Notes under the pieces: model-generated
Told to the model about the DNA's origin: nothing
Database searches by the model: none
What the model saw: only the letters and a program-made list of their open reading frames with translations
Source of the DNA: VXPQ01 sp965248175
Lineage (GTDB): Bacteria; Bacteroidota; Rhodothermia; Rhodothermales; VXPQ01
Length of the DNA: 64,000 bases
Direction: 5' to 3'
NCBI GenBank assembly: GCA_965248175.1
Contig: OZ252093.1
Coordinates: 1,364,001 to 1,428,000, forward strand
Part shown: one piece after another, positions 1-9,184 of the stretch
How positions within the stretch are numbered: position 1 is the stretch's first letter
Layout of the letters: each line of letters opens with the position of its first letter
Made by a program: the position numbers and the translations under genes

Positions 1-3000
1 TTGGAGCAAGGGGGTCGCCATGGCGGACATCAACGGCGACGGGCTGCTTGACATTCATGTATCCAATGTGGCTTTTCTCGACAAGCAAGGCAGGAACGAG
101 CTGTTCGTCAACAACGGCGACGGTACGTTCACGGATCGGGCCGCAGCGTACGGCCTGGCGCATGAGGGGTTTTCCACGCAGGCGGCCTTTTTCGACTACG
201 ACGGGGACGGGGATCTCGATATGTACCTGCTCAATCATTCCCTGCACATCGAGGACACCTACGGTCCCGATACGCTCCGGTACGAACGCCATCCCCGGGC
301 AGGGGATAAACTTTTCCGAAACGACGGGCCCTTATTTTACCGATGTCAGCGAGTCGGCTGGCGTATATGGCGGACGGATCGGCTACGGGCTGGGTGTAGT
401 GACAAGCGATTTCGACAGCGACGGTTGTCCGGACATCTTCGTTTCCAACGATTTTCACGAGCACGATTACCTGTACTACAATAACTGCGACGGCACGTTC
501 GAGGAGTCGATTCGGACGGCTATGGGCCATACCAGCCGTGCTTCCATGGGGAACGATGCAGCCGATTTCAACAACGACGGACGCATTGACCTCATGGTGC
601 TTGACATGCTTCCGGAGCGTCAGGAGTACCGTAACCGGTCGGATATCGGGGAGCCTCAGGAGATATACGATCTCAAGCGCCGGTTCGGATACCATCACCA
701 GGTGGTGCGCAATACATTGCAACTCAACCGCGGCCTGCGCCGCTTCAGCGAAATCGGATACCTGGCCGGGGTTGAAGCCACCGACTGGAGTTGGGGAAGC
801 CTTTTCGCCGATTTCGACAACGACGGCAGGCAGGATGTTTTTGTGACCAACGGCATTCCACATCGTCCGAACGATCTGGATTATGCGCAGCTCGCAGCGT
901 CTCCGGGCGTACAGGCCGCCCTTGCGCGAAAAATCACGCCGGAAACCTATGCGCTGATCGAACGCATGCCGGAAGTGCGCATTGCCAATTATGCCTTCGG
1001 CAATGACGGAGGACTTACCTTCACCAACCGGACGCGCGCCTGGGGCCTGGATGACCCGGGTTTTTCCAACGGGGTCGTGTACGCGGATCTCGACAACGAT
1101 GGCGACCTCGATCTTGTCGTCAACAATATCGATGAGCCTGCAGCGGTCTACGAGAATCGTGCGGATCGCTTGCCCGATCGCCATTCCGTGCGGGTGCGCC
1201 TCGAGGGTCAGGGGGCGAATACGGCGGGCATTGGAGCGAAAGTTATGCTCCATACCCAAGGCACTGTGCAGGTGCGGGAGCACATGCCTGTCCGGGGATG
1301 GCAATCGTCTGTGGATCCGCGCCTGCATATTGGGCTCGGCGCTGCAACGATCATAGATACCTTGCTTGTGATCTGGCCCGATGGCCGTCGCCAGACCCTG
1401 ACCGACGTTGCGGCGGACCGGATGCTCGTGCTGCGCCAGGAGGACGCCACGGAAATTCATCGCTCCCTGCGGCAGCCTGTCCCTCTCTTTGAGGACGTTA
1501 CCTCGTCGTTCGATTTTTCCTTCCGGCATGAAGAGAATGTGTACTTCGATTTCAACCGGGAAGGGCTGATGCCGCACAAAATCTCGACGGAGGGGCCTGC
1601 GTTTACCATAGGCGATGTCAATGGCGACGGGCGGGCGGATGTTTTTGCAGGCGGGGCGAAAAGGCAGGCCGCGCGCCTTTTCCTGCAGCGGCCCGACGGT
1701 CTTTTTGCTCCGGGTCCCGATGCGCCCTGGCGCGCGGACAGTCTGCATGAGGATGTGGATGCTGCTTTTTTCGACGCCAATGGCGATGGGGCCCTTGATC
1801 TGTATGTCGTGAGTGGGGGCAACGAGTACTGGGGATAGGCCGAAGCGCTGCTCGACCGTCTGTATCTCGGCGACGGAACAGGCGGCTTTGTGCGCGACTC
1901 CGGTGCGCTGCCGCCTCGCTACGTCAACGGATGCTGCGTGGCGCCCCACGATTTCGATGGGGATGGAGATGTGGATCTGTTTGCAGGGGGGCGGGTGGAG
2001 GCCAATAACTACGGGGAGATTCCGCGCAGCTATCTTCTGGAGAACGACGGATCAGGGAAATTCGCCGATGTCACCGAGGCCTATGCTCCGGGCCTGTCCC
2101 GGGCCGGTATGGTGGGCGGGGCCGCCTGGACCGATTACGACGGCGACGGGCAGGCGGATTTGATCGTAGCGGGCGAGTGGATGCCTGTACGCGTGTTTGT
2201 GCAGCGGGACGGGCGGTTTGTGGAGCAGCCTGTTCCTGGCCTGGAGGGTTCCGAAGGCTGGTGGCAGACCGTAGCGATCGAGGATATGGACGACGACGGC
2301 GATCCCGACCTGATCCTGGGTAATCTCGGGCGTAACTCCTCCGTGCAGGCAGATGAGGACGCGCCGGCTCTTCTGTACATTCAGGATTTCGACGCCAATG
2401 GCAGTACGGATCATATCCTGACGGTAGCACGGGATGGGGGCAGGTATCCCATTGCCGCCCGCGACGAAATCATCCGACAGATTCCTTCGCTTTTGCGCAC
2501 GTTTCCCACGTATGCCGATTTCGGGGAGGGGCGTTATGAGGCCCTGTTCACTGAGGACGAACGCGCCGGCGCTCTTGTCAGGCAGGCGCATACCTTCGCC
2601 AGCGCATGGGCCGAAAATCGCGGCGACGGGTCTTTCACGTTGCACGAACTGCCTGCCGAGGCCCAGTTTTCCCCGGTATACGCCATCCTGCCGGGAGATT
2701 TCGACGGGGATGGGTACAAGGACCTGATACTCGGCGGTAATTTTTACGGGGTGCGGCCTTCGCGGGGACGATACGATGCGGGCTATGGCCTCTTTCTCCG
2801 GGGAGACGGTAAGGGCGGTTTCCAGGCAGTCGATCTTGCCGGAGCAACCTGTTGCTGGAGGGGGAAGTACGCGCCTTGCGCCTGCTTCCGCACGAGAGTG
2901 GTCCGCTGCTGTTCGCTGCCCGTAACGACGATACGGTCAAAGTGTTACGTTTGCGCGCCGCGGCCTTGTCCGGGGTTATTCAGGACCCTTCGGCCACGGT

Positions 3001-3019
3001 CACGACCACCCGCCGGTAG
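1..3019 (+). pseudogene. CRTAC1-like FG-GAP/VCBS repeat protein with ASPIC/UnbV domain, broken, 5' end outside window
   Basis: The translation is a chain of FG-GAP/VCBS calcium-binding repeats (DxNxDGxxD loops such as DINGDGLLD, DFNNDGRID, DLDNDGDLD, DFDGDGDVD) with an ASPIC/UnbV-like segment near nt 1190-1430. Proteins of this type are exported beta-propellers linked to surface polysaccharide or adhesion in Bacteroidota. The reading frame already runs at base 2 (WSKGVAMADI), so the start lies outside the window. Three lesions break it: a one-base shift near 325-337 where RNDG should join YFTDVSESAG, an in-frame TAG at 1836-1838 (NEYWG-stop-AEALLDRLYLGDG), and a shift near 2845 after DLAG, where the other frame restores NLLLEGEVRALRLLP and ends at the TAG at 3017-3019. 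Pseudogene status assumes the lesions are real and not assembly errors. The domain call is firm. Confidence 0.85.
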
Positions 3020-3108
3020 CGCGTAAGCGGCGGGCTGCCGGCGCAGCCGCTCGATCTTCCGGGCAGGGGATGTTTGCGCTTCAGGCATGGGGCATTGCGC
3101 GAAACGGC

Positions 3109-4440
3109 TCAGAATCGCGTGTTAACGATGTTGGCGAAGTCGGATCCGAACGTGTACGACAGGGCAATGGACCCGGAGAGTTGGAAATCCGTTGCCAGTT
3201 CGCGTTGCTGCAGCAGGATTTCTTGCAGCGAGGCCTCGCCGATGGGGAGCGCCAGTTGGTCCTGGATCATTTCGAAATCCGCCTGTATGCGGAGTGACAA
3301 CCCTTCCAGCAGCCGCACCGAAACGACCCCGAAGAACTCGGCGCTGCGCTTGGTCACGTCGTGGAAATAGTGGGAGCCTTCTATGCCCCCGTAAATATCG
3401 CCCCAGGGTTGCCGGATCGCCACGGAGGCTTCCAGTTCCTGTTGCAGGAGCGTTTCCCTGGTTTGGTCGAAGATGGTTCGCTCGAAATAATCGACGCGAG
3501 CGAGACCGAGCCTGTACACGATGGTTATGGCGCGGCGCGTGGCCTGTTCGTAGGGCAGGACGCTGTACTCGATGCCCGGCGCCACCTCGTACCGGTGCCG
3601 GATATTCCGGTCGTTGCGGGTCACATAGTCCCCGAAGACGCCTGCCGACCAGTGCGGGCCGAGACTCCGGATGGCGTAACTGTCGAACCCGTGCCGGGAG
3701 ATACTGCTCCTGACGTCGGGTCGATCGTTCCGCTTGATCTTCACCAGATCGTAGTTGAAGTAGGGGCGCAAGCGCAGCTTCCATTGCTCGCTCACGTGAT
3801 CGGCGAAAAAGCCCCAGCGGGAGTCGAACACGGTCCGGTTGGATTCCTTTTCCAGTTCGATGCCTCCCACGTAGGCCGTGAAGATCCAGTGTCTCCACTT
3901 GTCGTCGGGCGTTTGCGTGCCGGTTGCTTCCTGATTTTCCCTGGAATAGTCGAGCGAAAATCCGGAGATGGATTGCGCCTGCGCGACATACGGCACGAGT
4001 CCCAGCCGGATCGCCGTGTTGACGGCCTCGCGGGCCTCGGCGTTCGTTGCGTTCCGGTCCACCGTCTGCTCGAACGTGTACTCGACGCTGGCGAAATCGC
4101 CGCGCCCCAGAAACGAAAGCTGGTACTGGCGGCCGTCGCTGCCTGTCCGCTGATCGGTGATGAATACGTGCACATCGGCCTGCTCCGGGTCGCGTACGTA
4201 GTTCACGAAGGTGATCTCTCGCCGGATGTGGTTGAAATCGCAGCGGTCGCAATCCAGGTAGATGCGCAATGCGTCGCTTGCCGGGAGGGCGGCATGCAAC
4301 GTGTCGGGCAGGAGGTCCTGGGCCGCCAGCGAGGCGGGGAGGGCAAAGCATCCCAAAAGAAGCAGGAGGCAGAGGACGCGGCACGGGGTCCGCCGCTGGC
4401 GGGAAGGCATAAATAGCATTCCGGTTGCTTTTTTATTCAT
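3109..4440 (-). CDS. putative outer-membrane beta-barrel protein
   Basis: This 443-residue protein has an N-terminal signal peptide (CRVLCLLLLLGCFALPASLAAQ) and ends in an aromatic residue (NTRF). Its body alternates hydrophobic and polar residues, as in a beta-barrel (for example WKLRLRPYFNYDLVKIKR, ISGFSLDYSRENQ, FFGVVSVRLLEGLSLRIQADFE). A Cys-containing N-terminal block (IYLDCDRCDFNHIRREITF) recurs in outer-membrane proteins I associate with Bacteroidota and Gemmatimonadota. The start ATG overlaps the stop of the upstream lipoprotein gene in an ATGA, which suggests translational coupling. An alternative start lies about 30 bp further in (MPSRQRR), closer to the signal peptide. The function is unknown; a barrel involved in surface assembly or transport is inference. 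Confidence 0.7.
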   Translation of the reverse strand: MNKKATGMLFMPSRQRRTPCRVLCLLLLLGCFALPASLAAQDLLPDTLHAALPASDALRIYLDCDRCDFNHIRREITFVNYVRDPEQADVHVFITDQRTGSDGRQYQLSFLGRGDFASVEYTFEQTVDRNATNAEAREAVNTAIRLGLVPYVAQAQSISGFSLDYSRENQEATGTQTPDDKWRHWIFTAYVGGIELEKESNRTVFDSRWGFFADHVSEQWKLRLRPYFNYDLVKIKRNDRPDVRSSISRHGFDSYAIRSLGPHWSAGVFGDYVTRNDRNIRHRYEVAPGIEYSVLPYEQATRRAITIVYRLGLARVDYFERTIFDQTRETLLQQELEASVAIRQPWGDIYGGIEGSHYFHDVTKRSAEFFGVVSVRLLEGLSLRIQADFEMIQDQLALPIGEASLQEILLQQRELATDFQLSGSIALSYTFGSDFANIVNTRF

Positions 4441-5120
4441 CCCAGAAACAGATCGAGTATGAGCCGCTGCGCGGCGAGCGCATCCTGGCGGGTTTTCACC
4501 TGCGAGAGCAGAAAATCCGCCTCCGGGTAGCCATCGGCGTGCACGAGCAGGTTGTCGCGTACTTCACGGTACGCCTCGATGTGGCCCTGGATTTTGTCTG
4601 CCCGCGTGGTGTCCCGCATCCAGACGGATGTGGTGGCGAGCAGGCCCTCTACATCCATTTCGTTGGTGCAGAGTAGGAAGCGGACGAGCGATTGCGCATC
4701 GTCCGGCTCGTTTTCGATGTCCGTGAGGACGAGCACCCGCGATTTGGAAGACGGGGCGGGCGGGGGATCGTTCTGTGCCTCGCCGGCCGGGACGATAACG
4801 TCGGAACGGCCCGCGTATTTTCCACCGGAACCGGAAGCAAGCACGCCTTCGACGAGCGTCGTGTTCCCGAATACGACGAAAGAGACTGCCTCCACATCAT
4901 TGTCCGCATCCCGCACCGTAACCTCCATGGAGAGTGGAACGAGCGCATCGGTATTGCCGGCGCCGGGCGGCACAATAAACTCGTGCGGCGAAAAGGAGAA
5001 TTCGGACAACTCCGGTGGAATGCCCGCATCGTCAAGCGGGCCCGGAGCCTGATCGCACGCACTCAGGGTGAGGATTACCGCGGCAAGAATCGCTGCCGTA
5101 TAGCGAAAGGAATAGAGCAA
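4437..5120 (-). CDS. chimeric lipoprotein: lipoprotein N-terminus joined to a truncated DUF1593 (nucleoside-hydrolase-like) segment
   Basis: The 227-residue product starts with a lipoprotein signal (ILAAVILTLSAC lipobox), followed by about 75 residues resembling an extracellular beta-domain (LSMEVTVRDADNDVEAVSFVVFG). At about residue 125 it switches to a sequence typical of the DUF1593/nucleoside-hydrolase-like family (RVLVLTDIENEPDDAQSLVRFLLCTNE ... EGLLATTSVW). That family is normally over 400 residues, but here only about 80 follow. The C-terminus (TRQDALAAQRLILDLFLG) does not fit that family and may be a third piece. The ORF itself is intact and its TGA overlaps the next start. I read it as a product of deletion and fusion in a decaying region; it is unlikely to be an active hydrolase. 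Confidence 0.6.
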   Translation of the reverse strand: MLYSFRYTAAILAAVILTLSACDQAPGPLDDAGIPPELSEFSFSPHEFIVPPGAGNTDALVPLSMEVTVRDADNDVEAVSFVVFGNTTLVEGVLASGSGGKYAGRSDVIVPAGEAQNDPPPAPSSKSRVLVLTDIENEPDDAQSLVRFLLCTNEMDVEGLLATTSVWMRDTTRADKIQGHIEAYREVRDNLLVHADGYPEADFLLSQVKTRQDALAAQRLILDLFLG

Positions 5121-5357
5121 GATGAAGCGTCCCGAAGGATTCAGATTCGGACAAACGAAACCGTATCAATCTGCGCTCATCAATGCTCCGTCAGTTGGAC
5201 AGGACAGGGTACGACCGGAAAATACGCGGCGTATGCAAAAAGCTACGATTTGAGGCCGGGCATATGCTCCCAACAAGCCTTCGGCATAAAAGATCCCGGG
5301 CGCCGCAATATAACCCCCAAAAAATAGTATGGACGCAAGCCGACAGGTATGGGATCG

Positions 5358-5688
5358 TCATGCGACATACAGGGGCCTGAAACTGAAACACAGGATAAAG
5401 ACAAACAGGCTGAGAAGGCCCAGCGCCATGTGCCCGGGAGTCAACGGTTGCTCATGAAGCACAGGAGGATGATCTATCTTGACCAGAAATATGAGGAACA
5501 GGCACCAGAGAAACCAGCCGCTGTAGCAAAAATCCTGCATCCACGGCAGGACGTTCTCTGCAAGTGCAGCCAACACCATAAGACCCGCCATGGCCGGAGC
5601 AATACGCGTTAGATCCCCGTCGAACAGTTTCGCCAGATAGAAATACAGTATTCCTGCAAGGATAAACCAGGAGCCGCTCCCCGAGGCG
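5358..5688 (-). pseudogene. C-terminal remnant of an M50 site-2-protease-like membrane protein
   Basis: Read on the minus strand, the open frame gives hydrophobic membrane segments (SWFILAGILYFYLAKLF, MAGLMVLAALAENVLPW, GWFLWCLFLIFLVKI). It ends with DHPPVLHEQPLTPG ... LLSLFVFILCFSF, a pattern I associate with the C-terminus of M50-family site-2 proteases. No HExxH catalytic segment is present. The fragment ends abruptly near 5688, exactly where a sulfatase fragment begins on the opposite strand, so the two remnants are joined by their broken N-terminal ends. The family assignment rests on one short C-terminal pattern and is moderate. Confidence 0.5.
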
Positions 5689-6012
5689 GCATGGCGGGAC
5701 GAGATATTCCTGGAAAGCCTCTTCCTGATGCGTACCGGGCCGTTTATGGAGGCGGTCCGAACGAAGGAATGGAAGTACGTCCGCTATTTCCGCAGCGATA
5801 CGTCGCAGTACACCGCGAAAGATGTCGATCTCGAGGGGAGAGCGCCGGATTTCGAGCAGTTGTTCGATCTGGTCAACGATCCCGCAGAGGAGCGCAACCT
5901 GATCGAGGACGCATCGCAAGTAGCCCGCATCGCTGCGTTCCGGGAACGCAGCAAGCAATACTCGGCGGAACTGGTGCGGGCCAGCAAGGATATGCAGAGA
6001 TATCCCAGGTAA
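5686..6012 (+). pseudogene. C-terminal remnant of a sulfatase
   Basis: The frame reads WRDEIFLESLFLMRTGPFMEAVRTKEWKYVRYF and later FEQLFDLVNDPAEERNLIEDAS, which is the characteristic C-terminal subdomain of arylsulfatase-type enzymes (the RTxxWKY ... LFDLxxDPxExxNL block). The N-terminal catalytic part with the C/S-x-P-x-R formylglycine site is absent, so the product cannot be active. The remnant abuts the M50-like fragment on the other strand. A nominal ATG exists at 5728, but homologous sequence continues upstream to about 5686. The frame stops at 6010-6012, 35 bp before the GH16 remnant. Confidence 0.7.
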
Positions 6013-6047
6013 GGGATGTACAAACCATTTATGAGAAAGGTGGAAGT

Positions 6048-6942
6048 ATGGTCCGATATAGATACATACGATATTTATTTTTTCCGGCTCTGGCGTGTAT
6101 GACGTGTATGAGTAGTGCAAGCGCTATGCCGTTGGAAGAACAGCCTGAATCCGAGTCTGCCCTGGATCCACGCGTTTGCGAAATAGGCGATCTGGTATGG
6201 AGCGACGAATTCGATGAGGATGGCCCCCCCGAACGCTTCGAGGTGGCGCTATGACATAGGAGGCCACGGATGGGGCAATGGCGAGTTGCAGTTTTATACC
6301 TCGTCGCGTTCGAAGAATGCCTGGATCGAGGACGGAACCCTGATCGTTGAGGCGCGCAAGGAATCCTGGGGGGGCAGCGATTATACGTCTACCCGTTTGC
6401 TTTCGAGGGAGGAATGGACCCCGTCCGAGATACGCGGCTATGTCAATGAAACGCAGTATTTTACGTTTGCGAACGAGCGGTTGACCAATTCGCAAGCCAA
6501 TGATCGGCACTGGCCGTTCGATCACCCGTTCCATTTGATTTTCAACATCGCCGTTGGCGGGGCCTGGGGTGGGCAACAGGGGGTAGATCCCGACATTTGG
6601 CCCCAGCGTCTGCAGGTCGATTATGTACGCGTGTACGGATGCGCCGGGGTGGTTAGCACCGAATCCGAAGAGTTGCCCGAAAGCGTCAGGCTCGATCAGA
6701 ACTATCCTAATCCGTTCAATCCGGGGACAACCATACGGTATGCATTGCCGCAGGCAGGCAACGTACGTCTTGCGGTGTACGATGTGGTCGGCAGGGAAGT
6801 GGCGGTGCTCGTCGATGGCGTGCGGGTGCAAGGAGCCCATACGGAGATTTTCAAGACGCCGGGCTTGCCGACAGGCATGTACGTATACGTTTTGTCCACG
6901 CCCGAAACGGTTTTGACGAAAAGGATGCTGCTCGTCAAGTAG
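6048..6942 (+). pseudogene. GH16 family beta-glucanase with internal deletion and frameshift, C-terminal T9SS sorting domain
   Basis: The start at 6048 follows a purine-rich RBS (GAAAGGTGGAAGT) and encodes a signal peptide, then the GH16 entry motif LVWSDEFDEDGPP. A run of seven C at 6224-6230 then shifts the frame; one C fewer would restore GPPNASRWRYDIGGHGWGN. After STRLLSREEW the sequence jumps directly to TPSEIRGYVNETQYFTFANE, skipping the central GH16 region that carries the catalytic ExDxxE motif. The end of the fold (FHLIFNIAVGGAWGG ... DYVRVYG) and a type A T9SS sorting domain (YPNPFNPGTTIRYAL ... KRMLLVK) are intact. The enzyme would have been an exported laminarinase- or agarase-like hydrolase. 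The present allele cannot be catalytic. Confidence 0.85.
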
Positions 6943-6986
6943 ATCGGGAACGTACGGGAAGCGTGCAGACCGGGCGACTTTGCGCC

Positions 6987-7724
6987 TCACTGCTGGAGCA
7001 GCCGTTCCAGGTGCTCCAGCATCAGGTCGGCCACGAACCAGTTGCCCCCCTCGTTGAGGTGCACGCCGTCGGTGGTCAGCACACCCTCGTAGAGCTTGTC
7101 GGGATTGTACGCTACGAGATAGTCCTCGAACGCAGCCCGCAAGTCGCACAGGGTAGCTCCCGAAGCCTCCGCCACGGTGCGCGAAATATCCGCATATTCC
7201 ATCAGCGCCTGATTGACTTCGGTGTCGCTGGCCGGGTCTTCCCCGATCACGCTGGGGGTACACAGGGAAACGTGCGCGCCCGCGCCCTGCATGGTCGAAA
7301 TCAGGTCGTGCAACCCTTCCTCGAACACCTCCCGTTCCGTGCCCGTGACATGATCGAATTCATAGAAATGCCATACATCGTTGATGCCAATGTAGATCAC
7401 CACATGCGTCGGATCGTGGGCCAGCACATCCCGGTCGAGGCGTTCTTGCAGATCGGGCACCTTGTGCCCGCTTATGCCCGCGCCGATCACCTCGACAGCG
7501 CCGTTGGGGTATCGTTCCGCCAGGGCTTCCGCCACCAGCGTGACGTATCCGCCCGGCAGGGCGCCCGCTTCCGTGATGGAGTCCCCGAAGAAGACGATCC
7601 GGGTGGACGGGGCTGGCTCCGTATCGGCAGGTTCCGGAGCGTCTTCCTGTCCGGCGCAGCCGCCGGTCAGGATGAGGGCGAAAAGCGCCAGAAGGAGTGC
7701 TGGTCTGTGAACGGGATTACGCAT
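6987..7724 (-). CDS. SGNH/GDSL hydrolase lipoprotein
   Basis: The 245-residue protein has a lipobox at Cys23 (LILTGGC) followed by an acidic, proline-rich linker. The SGNH fold shows block I FFGDSITEAG with nucleophile Ser49, block III YIGINDVW and a C-terminal DGVHLNEGG carrying the Asp-x-x-His pair. Family members are esterases, acylhydrolases or lysophospholipases. With a lipoprotein signal this one would act at the cell envelope, but its substrate cannot be read from the sequence. It is convergent with the GH16 remnant and on the same strand as the next gene upstream (stop of that gene at 7827, about 100 bp away). Confidence 0.85.
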   Translation of the reverse strand: MRNPVHRPALLLALFALILTGGCAGQEDAPEPADTEPAPSTRIVFFGDSITEAGALPGGYVTLVAEALAERYPNGAVEVIGAGISGHKVPDLQERLDRDVLAHDPTHVVIYIGINDVWHFYEFDHVTGTEREVFEEGLHDLISTMQGAGAHVSLCTPSVIGEDPASDTEVNQALMEYADISRTVAEASGATLCDLRAAFEDYLVAYNPDKLYEGVLTTDGVHLNEGGNWFVADLMLEHLERLLQQ

Positions 7725-7826
7725 GACATGCTTGTTTGTTTCCGAAAAGCAACGCGAGGGCGTACCGCATCGAGCGCCCCATCGAAAGGGATGGAGGAAC
7801 GTCCTTGATGGGCCTAATATACGGAA

Positions 7827-9065
7827 TTACCCCCCGGTGATGATCTCGATAGCGCGGCCAATGCCGTCTTCTTTGGCGATAGCCTGGGCGATCGCGGCGG
7901 CGCGCGTACGGTACGAGTCGGTTTGGACCAATTCCTCCAATCCGCGTGCGAAGGAATCGGCGTTCAGGCGCTTGAGTCGCTGCGGTTCAGGGCCGCAGCC
8001 TAACGCCCACACACGGTGGCCCCAGAAAGGTTGATCGACGGTCAGAGGACAAATTAGGGTCGGCCGTCCGGCTCGCAGGCCGGCCGCCGTCGTTCCGGCT
8101 CCGCCATGGTGGACGACCGCACTGACGTGCCGGAACAAGGCGTCATGCGGGGCTCCCTCTATCACATGCACCGTCTCGGGAACATCCAACTTTTCAAGGG
8201 CGCCCCAGCCCGTGGCCAGAAGGGCCCGCACGCCGGCGCGTCGCACTCCCTCGACGATCTGTCGGGCGAGATGGTCGGGCCGCTGCGTGGTCATGGACCC
8301 GAAGCCGATATACACAGGGGGCTCGCCGGCCTGGAGGAAATCGGCGAGGGCGGGGTCCGGGCGCCAGCCGCGCCCTTCGTCGAGAAACCAGTAGCCGGTC
8401 ATGTGGGTGTCCTCGTCCCAATCGTCCGGACGGGGTATGACGGACGGGGAAACGGCGCAGATCCGCGTTGCCATGCCGCCCTTGTAGCCTCCAAGGGGGG
8501 CGAGTGCCGGTCCTTTGCCGAGCCCCATAGACTCGGAACGCCAGCGGTTGATGATTTTCAGATAAGGAGGACGGGCCAGGTAATACGCGTTGTAGGTCAG
8601 GCGGTTAAGCCGGGACCCGAAGCTCCGCCTCGGGGTGAGGAGCGGGTATGCCCCGGTTGGAAAAAGCGGGATCGGAGCGGCGCACACAAGGCGCGCGCCA
8701 GTGGCTTCCGAGACATCCGCAGCGCCGGTGACTTTGGGGTGGTAGACGATCACATCCGCATCTCGCCCGGCTTCCCAGGTGGCGTCCAGGACGTTGCGAA
8801 CCATAGGCTGAATCGTCTGCCGCCAGATCTTGGCAAGAGCGAACCAATTGCCGGACATGACGCGGCGGATCTCAGGGGACCGGAGAAACGCCTCCATGTC
8901 GATTCCGAGGCCGTGAAACGTCAGTCCGTGCTCTTCGACCCAGGCATTGAAATTGTCGGGGGCGCCCAGCAGCACATCATGGCCACGCACCTTGAGCGCC
9001 TTGCCAAGAGCGAGGTAAGGCTGAACATCCCCACGTGTACCGAAGCCGAGAAGAGCGATTTTCAT
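7827..9065 (-). CDS. MGT-type (UDP-glucosyltransferase-like, GT1) glycosyltransferase
   Basis: The start chosen is MKIALLGFGTRGDVQPYLAL at 9065, because this is the canonical N-terminus of the GT1 sterol/macrolide glycosyltransferase family; an upstream ATG adds nine unrelated residues. The product is 412 residues. The C-terminal donor-binding signature reads VVHHGGAGTTAAGLRAGRPT ... PLTVDQPFWGHRV, and VYIGFGSM marks the start of the C-terminal Rossmann domain. Such enzymes transfer a sugar from a nucleotide donor to a lipid, sterol, carotenoid or macrolide. It is divergent from a cytochrome P450 with about 120 bp between, which suggests joint work on a hydrophobic acceptor (inference). Confidence 0.88.
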   Translation of the reverse strand: MKIALLGFGTRGDVQPYLALGKALKVRGHDVLLGAPDNFNAWVEEHGLTFHGLGIDMEAFLRSPEIRRVMSGNWFALAKIWRQTIQPMVRNVLDATWEAGRDADVIVYHPKVTGAADVSEATGARLVCAAPIPLFPTGAYPLLTPRRSFGSRLNRLTYNAYYLARPPYLKIINRWRSESMGLGKGPALAPLGGYKGGMATRICAVSPSVIPRPDDWDEDTHMTGYWFLDEGRGWRPDPALADFLQAGEPPVYIGFGSMTTQRPDHLARQIVEGVRRAGVRALLATGWGALEKLDVPETVHVIEGAPHDALFRHVSAVVHHGGAGTTAAGLRAGRPTLICPLTVDQPFWGHRVWALGCGPEPQRLKRLNADSFARGLEELVQTDSYRTRAAAIAQAIAKEDGIGRAIEIITGG

Positions 9066-9111
9066 GGATATTCCTTGCGTACGCCTCGCCAAGGGTCTTG
9101 ATCCGGTTGAA

Positions 9112-9180
9112 TGAATCGGAACAAGATCGCAACAAGATACCTTAAGTCACTTGGGAATCTGTCCAGCCAAACCGCATCAT
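9112..9180 (-). mobile_element. relic of an IS481-like element end
   Basis: This stretch resembles the terminus of the IS481-like element at 55651-55720. Both begin with TG(A/T)ATCGGAACAAG(A/G)TCGCAAC and then continue into the reverse complement of the transposase C-terminus. The intact copy reads GLIGQILAGFKV there; this one reads GLAGQIPK, a stop, then LKV. No other part of the IS is recognisable, so it is a solo end or deletion relic. It lies directly upstream of the P450 start at 9185 and may supply or interrupt that gene's promoter. Confidence 0.6.
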
Positions 9181-9184
9181 CTCC

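Noticed and set aside
231..1949. Minus-strand ORF of 572 codons
   Set aside because: Antisense of the FG-GAP repeats; no motifs of its own.
3361..4416. Plus-strand ORF of 351 codons
   Set aside because: Antisense of the outer-membrane protein gene, whose signal peptide and strand pattern are convincing.
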